Shown: positions 52,714-61,066 of the stretch, piece by piece | How positions within the stretch are numbered: the stretch's first letter is position 1 | How the letters are laid out: each line of letters starts with the position of its first letter | Assembly (NCBI GenBank): GCA_050248955.1 | Contig: JBFWRK010000002.1 | Location: 62,001-126,000, forward strand | Length of the DNA stretch: 64,000 nt | Direction of reading: 5' to 3' | DNA from: JBFWRK01 sp050248955 | GTDB lineage: Bacteria > Actinomycetota > Acidimicrobiia > Acidimicrobiales > Ilumatobacteraceae | Translations under genes and position numbers: made by a program | Notes under the pieces: model-generated | What the model saw: only the letters and a program-made list of their open reading frames with translations | Told to the model about the DNA's origin: nothing | The model's database searches: none

Positions 52714-53595
52714 GTGAGCAACCGGATGCTCGCCGACGACACGACCGGCACGTTCGCGATCGGTGGCGACCTCACCGTGCGGCGGCTCGCGTTCGGCGCG
52801 ATGCGGATCTCCGGTGCCCGCAACCCCGATGGAGCGCGCGACCGCGACGAGGCCCGGAAGCTGATTCGGCGGGTCGTCGATCGAGGCGTCAACTTCATCG
52901 ACACGGCGAACATCTACGGCTACGGCGAGTCCGAGGAGATCATCGCCGAGGCGCTGCACCCGTACGCCGATGACCTGCTGATCACGACCAAGGCGGGGTT
53001 CCGGCCCGGCAAGGTCCTGCCGGGTCACGTCACCCTCCCGCCGTCCGGGCACCCCGACCACATCCGAGAGGAGTGCGACAAGAGCCTCCGCCGACTGCGG
53101 GTCGAAACGATCGACCTCTACCAGGTCCACACGCCGGATCCGAGCGTCCCGTACGCGGACACGATCGGGGCGTTCGTCGAGCTCCAGCAGGCCGGCAAGG
53201 TCCGCCACATCGGCATCTCGAACGTGACCGCGGAGCAGCTCGCGTTCGCCCAGCAGCTCTGCTCGCTGGCGTCGGTCGAGAACCGCTACAACGCGGGCGA
53301 CCGGCTCAGCGACGCGGTGCTCGACGCGTGCAACGAGCAAGGCATCGCGTTCTTGGCTTGGGCGCCGATCCTGCTGCCGTCCCGGCGGATCACCACCACG
53401 ATGACCGAGATCGGCGCCGCGCACGGCGCGACGCTGCAACAGGTCGCGCTGCAGTGGCTGCTGCATCGTTCACCGAACATGATCCCGATCCCCGGTACAT
53501 CGCAGATCACGCACGCCGACGAGAACATCGACGCCGCGTGGGTGCCCCTCGAACGATCCGACATCGAGCGGATCGACGCCGCTGCCGGCGCCTGA
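52714..53595 (+). CDS. Aldo/keto reductase
   Basis: 293 residues from GTG 52714; GTG 52702 (overlap with the thiolase stop) is the alternative. Catalytic tetrad visible: Asp and Tyr in FIDTANIYGYGESEEIIAEA, Lys in LLITTKAGFRPG, His in DLYQVHTPDP. The C-terminal AWAPILLPSRR and IPGTSQITHADENID bind NADPH. Reduces an aldehyde or ketone intermediate. Confidence 0.87.
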   Translation: MSNRMLADDTTGTFAIGGDLTVRRLAFGAMRISGARNPDGARDRDEARKLIRRVVDRGVNFIDTANIYGYGESEEIIAEALHPYADDLLITTKAGFRPGKVLPGHVTLPPSGHPDHIREECDKSLRRLRVETIDLYQVHTPDPSVPYADTIGAFVELQQAGKVRHIGISNVTAEQLAFAQQLCSLASVENRYNAGDRLSDAVLDACNEQGIAFLAWAPILLPSRRITTTMTEIGAAHGATLQQVALQWLLHRSPNMIPIPGTSQITHADENIDAAWVPLERSDIERIDAAAGA

Positions 53596-53608
53596 CGGAG
53601 ATGAGCTG

Positions 53609-54463
53609 ATGGAACTCGGTTTCTCGACGATGAACACCCCGGAGGACGTTCGCCCCGACGTCCTCGGTCGGTCGCTGGAGGAACGCGGCTACACGTCGCT
53701 GTTCATCGGCGAGCACTCGCACATCCCGGCGTCGCGCCGGACGCCGTATCCGTCCGGTGGTGAGATGCCCGATCAGTACCGCCGGATGATGGATCCGTTC
53801 GTCAGCCTGACGATGGCGGCGATGGCGACCGAACAGCTGCAGATCGGCACCGGCGTGTGCCTCGTGCTCGAGCACCACGTGCTCGGCCTGGCGAAGGCGG
53901 TCGCCACCCTCGATCTCGTGTCCGGTGGCCGCGTGCTGTTCGGCGTCGGTGTCGGCTGGAACGCGGAGGAGCTGGAGAACCACCGGCCGGATGTCTCGTG
54001 GAGCCAGCGCTACCGAGCGGCCGAGGAGTGCGTCGAGGCGCTCCGCCGGTGCTGGAGCGACGACGATGCCGAGTTCCACGGTGAGTTCTTCGACTTCGAT
54101 GCGGTCTGGTCGTTCCCGAAGCCCGAACGACGCCCGCATCCGCCGATCCTCCTCGGGACCGGTGGCCGGCTCGGCACCCAACACGCCGTTCGCTGGGCCG
54201 ACGAGTGGATGCCGATGGACATCGCCCTCGGCGACGTCGCCAGGAAGGTCGAGAAGTTCCGCGAGGCCGCGGCCGGTGCCGGACGCGAGATCCCGATCTC
54301 GATCGTCACGTTCGGCGATCCCACGCCAGACGCCCTGCACCACTACCGCGAGCTCGGCGTCGTGCGCGCCGTCATCGGCTCGGCACGCACGGGTTGGGAC
54401 GACCCGGGGACGACGCTCCCGTTCATCGACCGCTACGCCGAGCTGATCCCCGAACTGGCGTGA
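53609..54463 (+). CDS. LLM-class (probably F420-dependent) oxidoreductase
   Basis: 284 residues. Luciferase-like barrel: MELGFSTMNTPEDVRPDVLG, SLFIGEHSHIPASRR, GRVLFGVGVGWNAEELENHR and PPILLGTGGRLGTQHAVRW. These match the TIGR03619/F420 subgroup common in actinobacteria. Likely reduces or oxidises a ring intermediate with F420. 13 bases after the aldo/keto reductase gene. Confidence 0.87.
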   Translation: MELGFSTMNTPEDVRPDVLGRSLEERGYTSLFIGEHSHIPASRRTPYPSGGEMPDQYRRMMDPFVSLTMAAMATEQLQIGTGVCLVLEHHVLGLAKAVATLDLVSGGRVLFGVGVGWNAEELENHRPDVSWSQRYRAAEECVEALRRCWSDDDAEFHGEFFDFDAVWSFPKPERRPHPPILLGTGGRLGTQHAVRWADEWMPMDIALGDVARKVEKFREAAAGAGREIPISIVTFGDPTPDALHHYRELGVVRAVIGSARTGWDDPGTTLPFIDRYAELIPELA

Positions 54464-54467
54464 CCAC

Positions 54468-55214
54468 ATGACCGACACGACATCCGTCGCCGAGCGCTGG
54501 ACGAGTCGCAGCGGCCCGCGGATCCGCTACCTCGACAACGCGCCGGCAGCAGCGACCGGACTCCCCGTGCTGCTCTCCCCCGGGTTCACCGACTTCGCCG
54601 ACGAGTACGCCGAGGTCCTGGAGTTCTTCTCGCCGCGGCGGATGCTCGTGGTCGAGGTGCGCGGGCGCGGTCGCAGCGAAGCGCCGCACTCCGGGTACCG
54701 CGCCTCCGATCACGCCGCCGACCTGCAGGCGGTGCTCGACGAAGAGGGCATCGACCGGTTCCACCTGATGACGTTCTCGAGGGGCACCACGTGGGGCCTC
54801 GACCTCGTCCTCGACGATCCCGCGCGGGTCGCCAGCGTGTCGATCGGCGACTACGCGGCGCGTGAGCTCGCGCTGGCACGAGACCTGGCCGGGCAGGTGA
54901 TGGAGGCCCGCTTCCGCGGCAGGCCGATGGCGGAGCGCGTCGAGGCACACGTGATCTCAGAGCTGTTCGGCGCGTCGCGCGAGCGCGATCTGTTCGGCGC
55001 CCTCGCAGCGACGGGCCTCCCGGTCATGGTCGCCACCGGGACCGAGGACGGCTGCATGCTCGATGCCGCCGGCGTGCAGGAGTACCGGGATCGGATCCCC
55101 GGCGTCGAGATCGTCGTCATCGAGGGCGCGGCCCACGATCTGTTCCGACCCGACCGGCTCGCCTACCCGCGGGCAGTGCAACAGTTCATCCAGCGCCGCG
55201 CGCCGGGCACCTGA
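54468..55214 (+). CDS. Alpha/beta hydrolase
   Basis: 248 residues. LPVLLSPGFTDFADEYAEVL (oxyanion), Ser in MTFSRGTTWGLDLV (F-S-R-G instead of G-x-S-x-G), Asp in ATGTEDGCMLDAAG, His in EGAAHDLFRPDR. A C-C or ester bond hydrolase; meta-cleavage-type hydrolases are related but not proven here. Last gene of the operon starting at 49399. Confidence 0.83.
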   Translation: MTDTTSVAERWTSRSGPRIRYLDNAPAAATGLPVLLSPGFTDFADEYAEVLEFFSPRRMLVVEVRGRGRSEAPHSGYRASDHAADLQAVLDEEGIDRFHLMTFSRGTTWGLDLVLDDPARVASVSIGDYAARELALARDLAGQVMEARFRGRPMAERVEAHVISELFGASRERDLFGALAATGLPVMVATGTEDGCMLDAAGVQEYRDRIPGVEIVVIEGAAHDLFRPDRLAYPRAVQQFIQRRAPGT

Positions 55215-55240
55215 CGGGGGAGAGCTCTTCGTCGATCGGC

Positions 55241-56119
55241 TCAGCGGATCCAGCGCGCGGTCAGGCCGGTGACCCGCTCGCCTGTGACGTCCTTGACCTT
55301 GAGCCCGACGATCTTCGCGACGTCGTCCGAGGTCTGATAGCGCAGCACGGGTTCGTCGGCGCAGGCAACCTGCCACAGCACGGCGGCGATCTCCTCGCTC
55401 GTCTGCGCGGTGTCGTAGCCGCCGTCCTGCACGCGCTGGAACGCGGCTCGCGCGGCGGCGTACGGACCGTCCTCGGTCCGGCTGACCGGCGGGCCGTGTT
55501 TGTGGGCGAAGTCGCCCGACACCGGACCCGGCTCGACGATCGAGATCTGCACGCCGTGCTGGGCGGCCACGGGGTGAAGGGACTCGAGGAGGCCCTCCAA
55601 CCCGAACTTCGACGTGCAGTAGGCGTCGTTGAGCGGCGTCCCGAGGATGCCGGCCATGCTGCTCACCGCGACGAACCGTCCGGAACCGCGCCGGCGCCAC
55701 GCCGGCAACAGGGCCTGGAGCAGCCGAACGCTCCCGAGCACGTTCGTCTCGAACGACACGCGGAAGTCCTCGATCGTCAGCTCCTCGGTCGTGCCGTCGA
55801 TGCCGACACCGGCGTTGCTGATCACGATGTCGATCCCGCCGTGGTCGGCGGTGATCGACGCGACGGCCGAACGCACCGATTCGTCGTCGGCCACGTCGAG
55901 CACGCGGACGTCGGCCTCGACGCGCGCATCGTGCAGCGCCTGACGCAGCGGGCCGGCCCGGTCGAGGTTCCGCATCGCGGCGACGACCGCGCACCCCTGC
56001 CGGGCGAACTCGACCGCAGTGGCGAGGCCGATCCCGCTCGAACAACCCGTGACGAGTGCAACCCGCGAGCTCGGCTTCCCGCTCCCGGCCGCTCGGGCCA
56101 GCTCGCTTCGCTCGCTCAC
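55241..56119 (-). CDS. SDR-family oxidoreductase
   Basis: 292 residues from GTG 56119, inside the stop overlap of the LLM gene. ALVTGCSSGIGLATAVEFAR, SNAGVGIDG, AVSSMAG, catalytic YCTSKFG, then EPGPVSGDF typical of retinol-dehydrogenase-type SDRs. An extra C-terminal segment of about 60 residues follows. Minus-strand operon TesB-LLM-SDR. Confidence 0.86.
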   Translation of the reverse strand: MSERSELARAAGSGKPSSRVALVTGCSSGIGLATAVEFARQGCAVVAAMRNLDRAGPLRQALHDARVEADVRVLDVADDESVRSAVASITADHGGIDIVISNAGVGIDGTTEELTIEDFRVSFETNVLGSVRLLQALLPAWRRRGSGRFVAVSSMAGILGTPLNDAYCTSKFGLEGLLESLHPVAAQHGVQISIVEPGPVSGDFAHKHGPPVSRTEDGPYAAARAAFQRVQDGGYDTAQTSEEIAAVLWQVACADEPVLRYQTSDDVAKIVGLKVKDVTGERVTGLTARWIR

Positions 56120-56964
56120 GACATCATCCTCCGCTCGGCGAAGCGGTCCAGTCCGGCGATGACGTCGTCGGTAGCGCGTGACGAAGCGAGTGCTACGGCA
56201 GGGACGATGAGGCCGTCGACGCCGAGCTCGTCGAGCGCACCCGCATCACGAGCGACCCCCGGTGTCGCCGCGAACAAGACCTCGTGGCCGGCGCCGTCTC
56301 GTCCGAGACGATCCCGCAGCTCGGCGAGCTCCGCCAACATCCGCGCGACGTCGTCGAGGTCGGTGAACGTGCCGATCCAGCCATCGTGCCGGGCAGCTCG
56401 GCGGAGCGCCGGCGTGGTGTTCCCACCGATCAGGATCGGCACATCGCCGGCCGCCGGGCGCATGCGGATCGGGCCGAAGTCGACGTGCTTGCCGTGGTAC
56501 TGGACGGTGTCCCCGGTCCAGAGCAGGGGCAGCGCCTCGAGCATCTCGTCGAGGCGCGGCCCGCGGGTGGCGAAGTCCTGCCCGACGACGTCGAACTCCT
56601 CACGCAGCCAACCGGCGCCGAGGCCACACGACACACGGCCCGGTCCGAAGCCGGCCGCCGTGCCCACGGCCTTGGCCAGGCTGAACACGTCGCGCAACGG
56701 GGCGACCAACACGCCGGTCGTGAACCGCAGCCGATCGGTGACGGCTGCCAGCGCGGCGATCGCGGCCCAGCACTCCGGCCACGGGGTGTCGATCGGCCAC
56801 ATCACGGCGCCATCCGCCGAGTACGGGTACGCCGAGTCGATCTGCTCGGGGAAGACGAGGTGATCGGGGAGCGTGATCCCCTCGTACCCGAGTCGCTCGG
56901 CCGCCAGCGCGACCGGCACGAGCTGCTCGGTCTCGAGGAACCCTGCGTTCAGCCAGTACCTCAC
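56116..56964 (-). CDS. LLM-class F420-dependent oxidoreductase
   Basis: 282 residues from GTG 56964 (GTGA overlap with TesB stop). YEGITLPDHLVFPEQIDSAY, LRFTTGVLVAPLRDVFSLAK, GPGRVSCGLGAGWLREEFDV, DVPILIGGNTTPALRRAARH. TIGR03619 type. A second copy of this family in the same regulon, distinct from that at 53609. Confidence 0.87.
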   Translation of the reverse strand: MRYWLNAGFLETEQLVPVALAAERLGYEGITLPDHLVFPEQIDSAYPYSADGAVMWPIDTPWPECWAAIAALAAVTDRLRFTTGVLVAPLRDVFSLAKAVGTAAGFGPGRVSCGLGAGWLREEFDVVGQDFATRGPRLDEMLEALPLLWTGDTVQYHGKHVDFGPIRMRPAAGDVPILIGGNTTPALRRAARHDGWIGTFTDLDDVARMLAELAELRDRLGRDGAGHEVLFAATPGVARDAGALDELGVDGLIVPAVALASSRATDDVIAGLDRFAERRMMS

Positions 56965-57776
56965 GACCAGGGCCCGGCGTCCGTCGGGCGCAGCAGCATC
57001 TCCTGGGCGAGCATCGCCACCAGGTTGCCCGCCAGGTCGTGGGCGGTGCCGGTGTACAGGCCACGGTGACCGCCGACCTTCGCCGGCACGCAGTCGTAGA
57101 TGATCCAGTCGTCCGCCCTGCTGATGTGGTGGAACCACAACGCGTGGTCGATGCTCGGGCCGCCGTGTGGTACTCCCGGCATGTCGATGTCGCCGAACCC
57201 GGCCGAGATGTCCGACGTGAACGTGTGGAGGCAGGCGTGGAGGACCAGGTCGTCCGGCACGGGTACGACCACCCTGGTCCACACACGGTCGACGGACACC
57301 GCTCGGGGCGCGCTGCCGTCGAGCGGCGGCGGCACCTTGATCTCGAGCAGCGGGCACCAGTCCGAGGCCAACGGCGGCGACTCCCCCGGCGGCGCCATGC
57401 CCGGCCGGGCAGGCTGCACGAACTCAGGCCCGTCCTCCCTCACGTGGAACGAGCACGCCATCTCCCAGATCACCTCGCCGCGCTGCATCGCCGCGACCCG
57501 CCGCGCCGAGAACGAACGCCCGTCCCGGTCGCGGTCGACCATGAAGAGCACGGGGTGCGTGGGATCACCTCGCCGGAGGAAGTAGCCATGCAGCGAGTGG
57601 GGCAGCCGATCCGACGCCACGGTGTCCGCTGCAGCGCGCAACGCCTGCGCGGCGACCTCACCGCCGTAGATCGTGCTCCGCTCCGCCGGCCAGATGCCGG
57701 GTCGACTGCGATAGATGTCGCGATCGATCTGCTCCAGGTCGAGGAACGCGAGCAGCTCATCGGCGCCATGTGTCAC
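56961..57776 (-). CDS. Acyl-CoA thioesterase II (TesB-like)
   Basis: 271 residues from GTG 57776. Double hotdog: IYGGEVAAQALRAAADTVAS and LHGYFLRRGDPTHPVLFMVD in the first half; IDHALWFHHISRADDWIIYD and LVAMLAQEMLLRP in the second. Catalytic Asp/Thr/Gln pattern matches TesB. Would release the acid from acyl-CoA, perhaps a safety valve for the pathway. Starts 48 bases from regulon site 7. Confidence 0.87.
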   Translation of the reverse strand: MTHGADELLAFLDLEQIDRDIYRSRPGIWPAERSTIYGGEVAAQALRAAADTVASDRLPHSLHGYFLRRGDPTHPVLFMVDRDRDGRSFSARRVAAMQRGEVIWEMACSFHVREDGPEFVQPARPGMAPPGESPPLASDWCPLLEIKVPPPLDGSAPRAVSVDRVWTRVVVPVPDDLVLHACLHTFTSDISAGFGDIDMPGVPHGGPSIDHALWFHHISRADDWIIYDCVPAKVGGHRGLYTGTAHDLAGNLVAMLAQEMLLRPTDAGPWS

Positions 57777-57823
57777 GTGGACATCCTTCCTGAGGCAGTG
57801 TGAGGGGTCGACACCGCGTCGAA

Positions 57824-57839
57824 TTGACGATAGTGTCAA
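57824..57839. promoter_or_regulatory. Catabolic regulon palindrome, site 7
   Basis: TTGACG-ATAG-TGTCAA between the divergent thioesterase (57776) and amidohydrolase (57896) genes. A weaker second copy (TCGACA-CCGC-GTCGAA) ends one base before it. Confidence 0.65.
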
Positions 57840-57895
57840 GTAGAGGTTTGTCGAAACCGCCGACATCGATGCCGGCGTGATCTGGAGGTCCGAGC

Positions 57896-59107
57896 ATGAC
57901 GACACTGGATGCAGCGCAGAGCGGCACCGAGCCGAACGTCGACTACGCGCTCTTCGACGCCGACCAGCACTACTACGAGGCGCAGGACTGCCTGACCCGC
58001 CACCTCGACAAGAAGCACCGAAGCGTCGTGAAGTGGGCTCAGATCGAGAACCGCACGACGGTGCTCATCCACGGCAAGCAGCTCACCGTCGTGCCGAACC
58101 CGACCTACGACCCGGTCGGCGTGCCCGGCTCGCTCGAGGTGTACTTCCGGGCCGAGAACTACGACGCGAGGGAGCTGCGCGACATCGTCTCGATGCAGCC
58201 GATCCAGCCCGAGTACCGCGACCGCGACCTCCGCATCGCCCGCCTCGACGAGCAGGGCGTCGAGCAGACGTGGCTGATCCCCAGCCTCGGGCTCGGCATC
58301 GAGGAGATGCTCCAGGAGGACCCCGAGTCGGGGATGGCGATCTTCACGGCGTACAACCGCTGGCTGGACGAGGACTGGGGCTACGACCGCGACGGGCGGA
58401 TCGTCACCGGTCCGATGATCTCGCTGATGGACCCCATCGCCGCCGAGGCCGAGGTGGACCGCGTGCTCGAGGTCGGAACCCGACTGGTGATCATGCGCGC
58501 CGGTCCGGTCGCCAGCCCGCACGGACGCCCGCCGTCCCCCGCCGACCCGCGCCACGACCGCATCTGGGCCAAGCTCGCCGAGGCCGGCGTGGTCGTCGCG
58601 ATCCATGCCGGCGACGCCGGCTACACGAAGTACCTGGCCGACTGGGGCGAGAGCCCGAAGTACACCGGCCTGAAGTCGACGCCGCTCACCGAGGTCCTGT
58701 CGGTCGGCGTGGAGCGCCCGATCTTCGACATGATGGCGGCGATGATCTGCCACGGTCTCTTCGACCGGCACCCGACGCTCAAGGTCGCCACGCTCGAGCT
58801 CGGTTCGGCATGGGTGCCCGAGCTGCACCGTCGCCTCCGCGTCACCTACGGCAAGACGCCGCAGCTGTTCGGCCGGGACCCGATCGAGTCGTTCCGCGAG
58901 CACGTCTGGGTCGCACCGTTCTACGAGGACAGCATCACGAAGCTGCGCGACATCCACGGCGCCGACCGCATCCTGCTCGGCTCCGACTGGCCGCACCCGG
59001 AGGGGCTCTCGTCACCCCGGAAGTGGATCGGCGACTTCGTCGACCTCGGTGAGGAAGACATGCGCAAGGCCCTGCGTGAGAACCAGCGAGCGCTGACCGG
59101 CTCCTGA
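57896..59107 (+). CDS. Amidohydrolase-2 family metal-dependent hydrolase/decarboxylase
   Basis: 403 residues, GGAGG eight bases before ATG 57896. As at 41087 the first site is D-A-D-Q-H-Y (ALFDADQHYYEAQDCLTRHL), later AIHAGDAGYTKYLADWGESP, LELGSAWVPELHRRLRVTYG, LLGSDWPHPEGLSSP. The two proteins share length and all motifs and look like paralogues. Role: decarboxylation or hydrolysis of a ring-cleavage product, inferred from the family. Confidence 0.86.
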   Translation: MTTLDAAQSGTEPNVDYALFDADQHYYEAQDCLTRHLDKKHRSVVKWAQIENRTTVLIHGKQLTVVPNPTYDPVGVPGSLEVYFRAENYDARELRDIVSMQPIQPEYRDRDLRIARLDEQGVEQTWLIPSLGLGIEEMLQEDPESGMAIFTAYNRWLDEDWGYDRDGRIVTGPMISLMDPIAAEAEVDRVLEVGTRLVIMRAGPVASPHGRPPSPADPRHDRIWAKLAEAGVVVAIHAGDAGYTKYLADWGESPKYTGLKSTPLTEVLSVGVERPIFDMMAAMICHGLFDRHPTLKVATLELGSAWVPELHRRLRVTYGKTPQLFGRDPIESFREHVWVAPFYEDSITKLRDIHGADRILLGSDWPHPEGLSSPRKWIGDFVDLGEEDMRKALRENQRALTGS

Positions 59108-59124
59108 CGCCCGACGCGCGTCAG
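59104..59124. terminator. Terminator hairpin
   Basis: CTGACGC and GCGTCAG, perfect 7-bp stem with 7-base loop, including the amidohydrolase stop codon, between convergent genes. Confidence 0.5.
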
Positions 59125-59556
59125 CCGGAGATGATCTCGTCCCCGAACCACTCGAGCGTGTCGATCGATGCCGCTGGATCGTCGCCGCAGATGTTGAACA
59201 CGATCCAGTCGGTGCCGATCGCGGCCAGCTGACCGACCTCATCCCGCATCCGCTCGGCATCGAGACCGGTGCGGACGTCGAGCATCCCCAACACGCCGCT
59301 GTTGACGATCTCCAGCGTCGCCGGGCCGGATGGTCGAGGTGACCGCTGCGCAGAACCCGAGCGACGTGAACAGGTCGGCGACACCCTCACCCCCTGACTC
59401 GACCCAGCGGTTCGACGGCGCGGGATGGTCCGTGAAGGCGATCGCGTCGAAGCCGACCCGCTCCGCCGTGGCGGCGAAGCGCTTCATCGCTCGTGGCGAG
59501 ATGATCGCCGGCGTCCACTGCGGGTCGCCGATGCCGTGCTGCACCCCGAACTTCAT
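59121..59556 (-). pseudogene. LLM-class oxidoreductase remnant (internal deletion)
   Basis: From ATG 59556 the N-terminus is clear (MKFGVQHGIGDPQWTPAIIS, FDAIAFTDHPAPSNRWVES, SLGFCAAVTST). After about 80 residues it jumps, in another frame, to IVNSGVLGMLDVRTGLDAER and ASIDTLEWFGDEIISG, a C-terminus of the same family. About 140 residues with the flavin site are missing. Confidence 0.7.
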
Positions 59557-59589
59557 GTCCTGACCTCCGATGTGACACGTTGAGCGTCC

Positions 59590-59979
59590 ATGACGAGCCC
59601 GCTCCCGGACGAGGCCAAGCTGGCGATCGCGGCCAGGTTCGCGGCCGCGAGTCGCGACAACGACGGTGAGGCGTACGCCGCACTCTGCGCGCCAGGCGCC
59701 GTCACCTGGCACAACTTCGACGAGGTCGAGGTCACCACGGAGCAGACGATCCGTACCGTCGCGTGGCTGCACCGGACCGTGCGCGACCTGACGTGGACCG
59801 ACGTCGCGCTGCTGCCGACGCCCAACGGCTTCGTCTCGCAGACCGTCATGTCCGGCACAGCGCCCGGCGGCCCGTTGCGCGTGCTCTCGTGCGTGATCGT
59901 CACCCTCGACGACGCCGGCGCGGTCACGAGGGTCGAGGAGTACCTCGACCCGACGCAGACGGCGGTGCTGCGGGGCTGA
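59590..59979 (+). CDS. SnoaL-like/NTF2-fold protein
   Basis: 129 residues. ARFAAASRDNDGEAYAALCA, VTWHNFDEVEVTTEQTIRTV, TLDDAGAVTRVEEYLDPTQT. The W-H-N-x-D/E and final VEEYLDP are typical of small NTF2-like proteins in steroid/aromatic clusters. It stands alone on the plus strand next to the broken LLM gene. Confidence 0.78.
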   Translation: MTSPLPDEAKLAIAARFAAASRDNDGEAYAALCAPGAVTWHNFDEVEVTTEQTIRTVAWLHRTVRDLTWTDVALLPTPNGFVSQTVMSGTAPGGPLRVLSCVIVTLDDAGAVTRVEEYLDPTQTAVLRG

Positions 59980-59992
59980 CGCGGCGCCGAGC

Positions 59993-60964
59993 TCACGGCG
60001 TGAGCAGCACCTTGCCGGTCGAGCGGCGCCCTGCCACGTCGCGCAACGCGTCGGCCACGTGGTCGAGGTCATGGACCGCCGAGATGTGCGGATCGATCCG
60101 TCCGGCCGTGAGCAGCTCGCACAGCTCCCGGTCGTCGCGCGCCGCCAGCTCGGGCTCGAACTGCGCGAACGTGCGGATCTCGAAGCCCTTCACCACGCAG
60201 CCCTTGAGGAGCACGAGGTTGAGCGGGATGCGTGGGATCTCCCCCGATGCGAACCCGATGGTGACGAACCGTCCCTTCCACCGCAGCGAGCGCAGCGCAG
60301 GCTCGGCGTAGCGACCGCCGACCGGGTCGAGCACGACGTCGACTCCCTCGGGCGCGAGCTCGCGGAGCGCGCTGCGCAGATCCTCCCGGACGTAGTTGAC
60401 GGTCTGTTCGGCGCCGCGCTCGCGGCACAGGGCGAGCTTCTCGTCCGTCGACGCGGCGGCGATCACGCGAGCGCCCAGGAGCGACGCCACCTCGACCGCT
60501 GCGAGACCGACACCACCGGCGGCGCCGAGCACGACGACCCGCTCGCGTGGTGCAACCTCGGCGACCGAGCGGATCGCGTGGTAGGCGGTGGCGTGAGCGA
60601 CCCAGAAGCCGGCTGCCGCTCCGAGCGTCACGCCGGCCGGCACCTTCCTGAGCGCAGCCGCGGGCACGACGATCTGCTGCGCGTACGCGCCGGTCATCGC
60701 GGCACCGAACACCTCGTCACCGACCGACACCGCGTCGACGCCATCGCCGACCGCGCGCACCAGGCCGGAGAACTCGCTCCCCGGGACGAATGGCGTCGGC
60801 ACCGAGACCTGGTACTCGTTGGCGATGATCAGCACATCGGGGTAGTTGACCGCGGCGTAGGAGATGTCCACCACGACCTCACCGGGACCGGCAACCGGCG
60901 GCGGCAGGTCGACGACCCGCAATGACTCGGGGGGTCCGTACTGGTCGCAGACAACGGCTCTCAT
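59993..60964 (-). CDS. NADPH:quinone oxidoreductase-like (zinc-free MDR) protein
   Basis: 323 residues. MRAVVCDQYGPPESLRVVDL, PFVPGSEFSGLVRAVGDGVD, cofactor fold VVVLGAAGGVGLAAVEVASL, and DVVLDPVGGRYAEPALRSLR. No zinc ligands. Reduces quinones or enones, perhaps an enoyl-CoA intermediate. Regulon site 8 is 19 bases upstream of its start. Confidence 0.88.
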   Translation of the reverse strand: MRAVVCDQYGPPESLRVVDLPPPVAGPGEVVVDISYAAVNYPDVLIIANEYQVSVPTPFVPGSEFSGLVRAVGDGVDAVSVGDEVFGAAMTGAYAQQIVVPAAALRKVPAGVTLGAAAGFWVAHATAYHAIRSVAEVAPRERVVVLGAAGGVGLAAVEVASLLGARVIAAASTDEKLALCRERGAEQTVNYVREDLRSALRELAPEGVDVVLDPVGGRYAEPALRSLRWKGRFVTIGFASGEIPRIPLNLVLLKGCVVKGFEIRTFAQFEPELAARDDRELCELLTAGRIDPHISAVHDLDHVADALRDVAGRRSTGKVLLTP

Positions 60965-60982
60965 CGTGCTGTGGCACAGTAG

Positions 60983-60998
60983 TTGACGATGACGTCAA
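60983..60998. promoter_or_regulatory. Catabolic regulon palindrome, site 8
   Basis: TTGACG-ATGA-CGTCAA, extended to a 20-bp interval by AG and CT on the outsides. Upstream of the quinone-oxidoreductase-like gene. Confidence 0.65.
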
Positions 60999-61066
60999 CT
61001 CAGCCCTCCCGAGTTCGCAGCTACTCGGCCGCGCTGCACGTCCCCAGGGCGATCAACCGCTGACGG

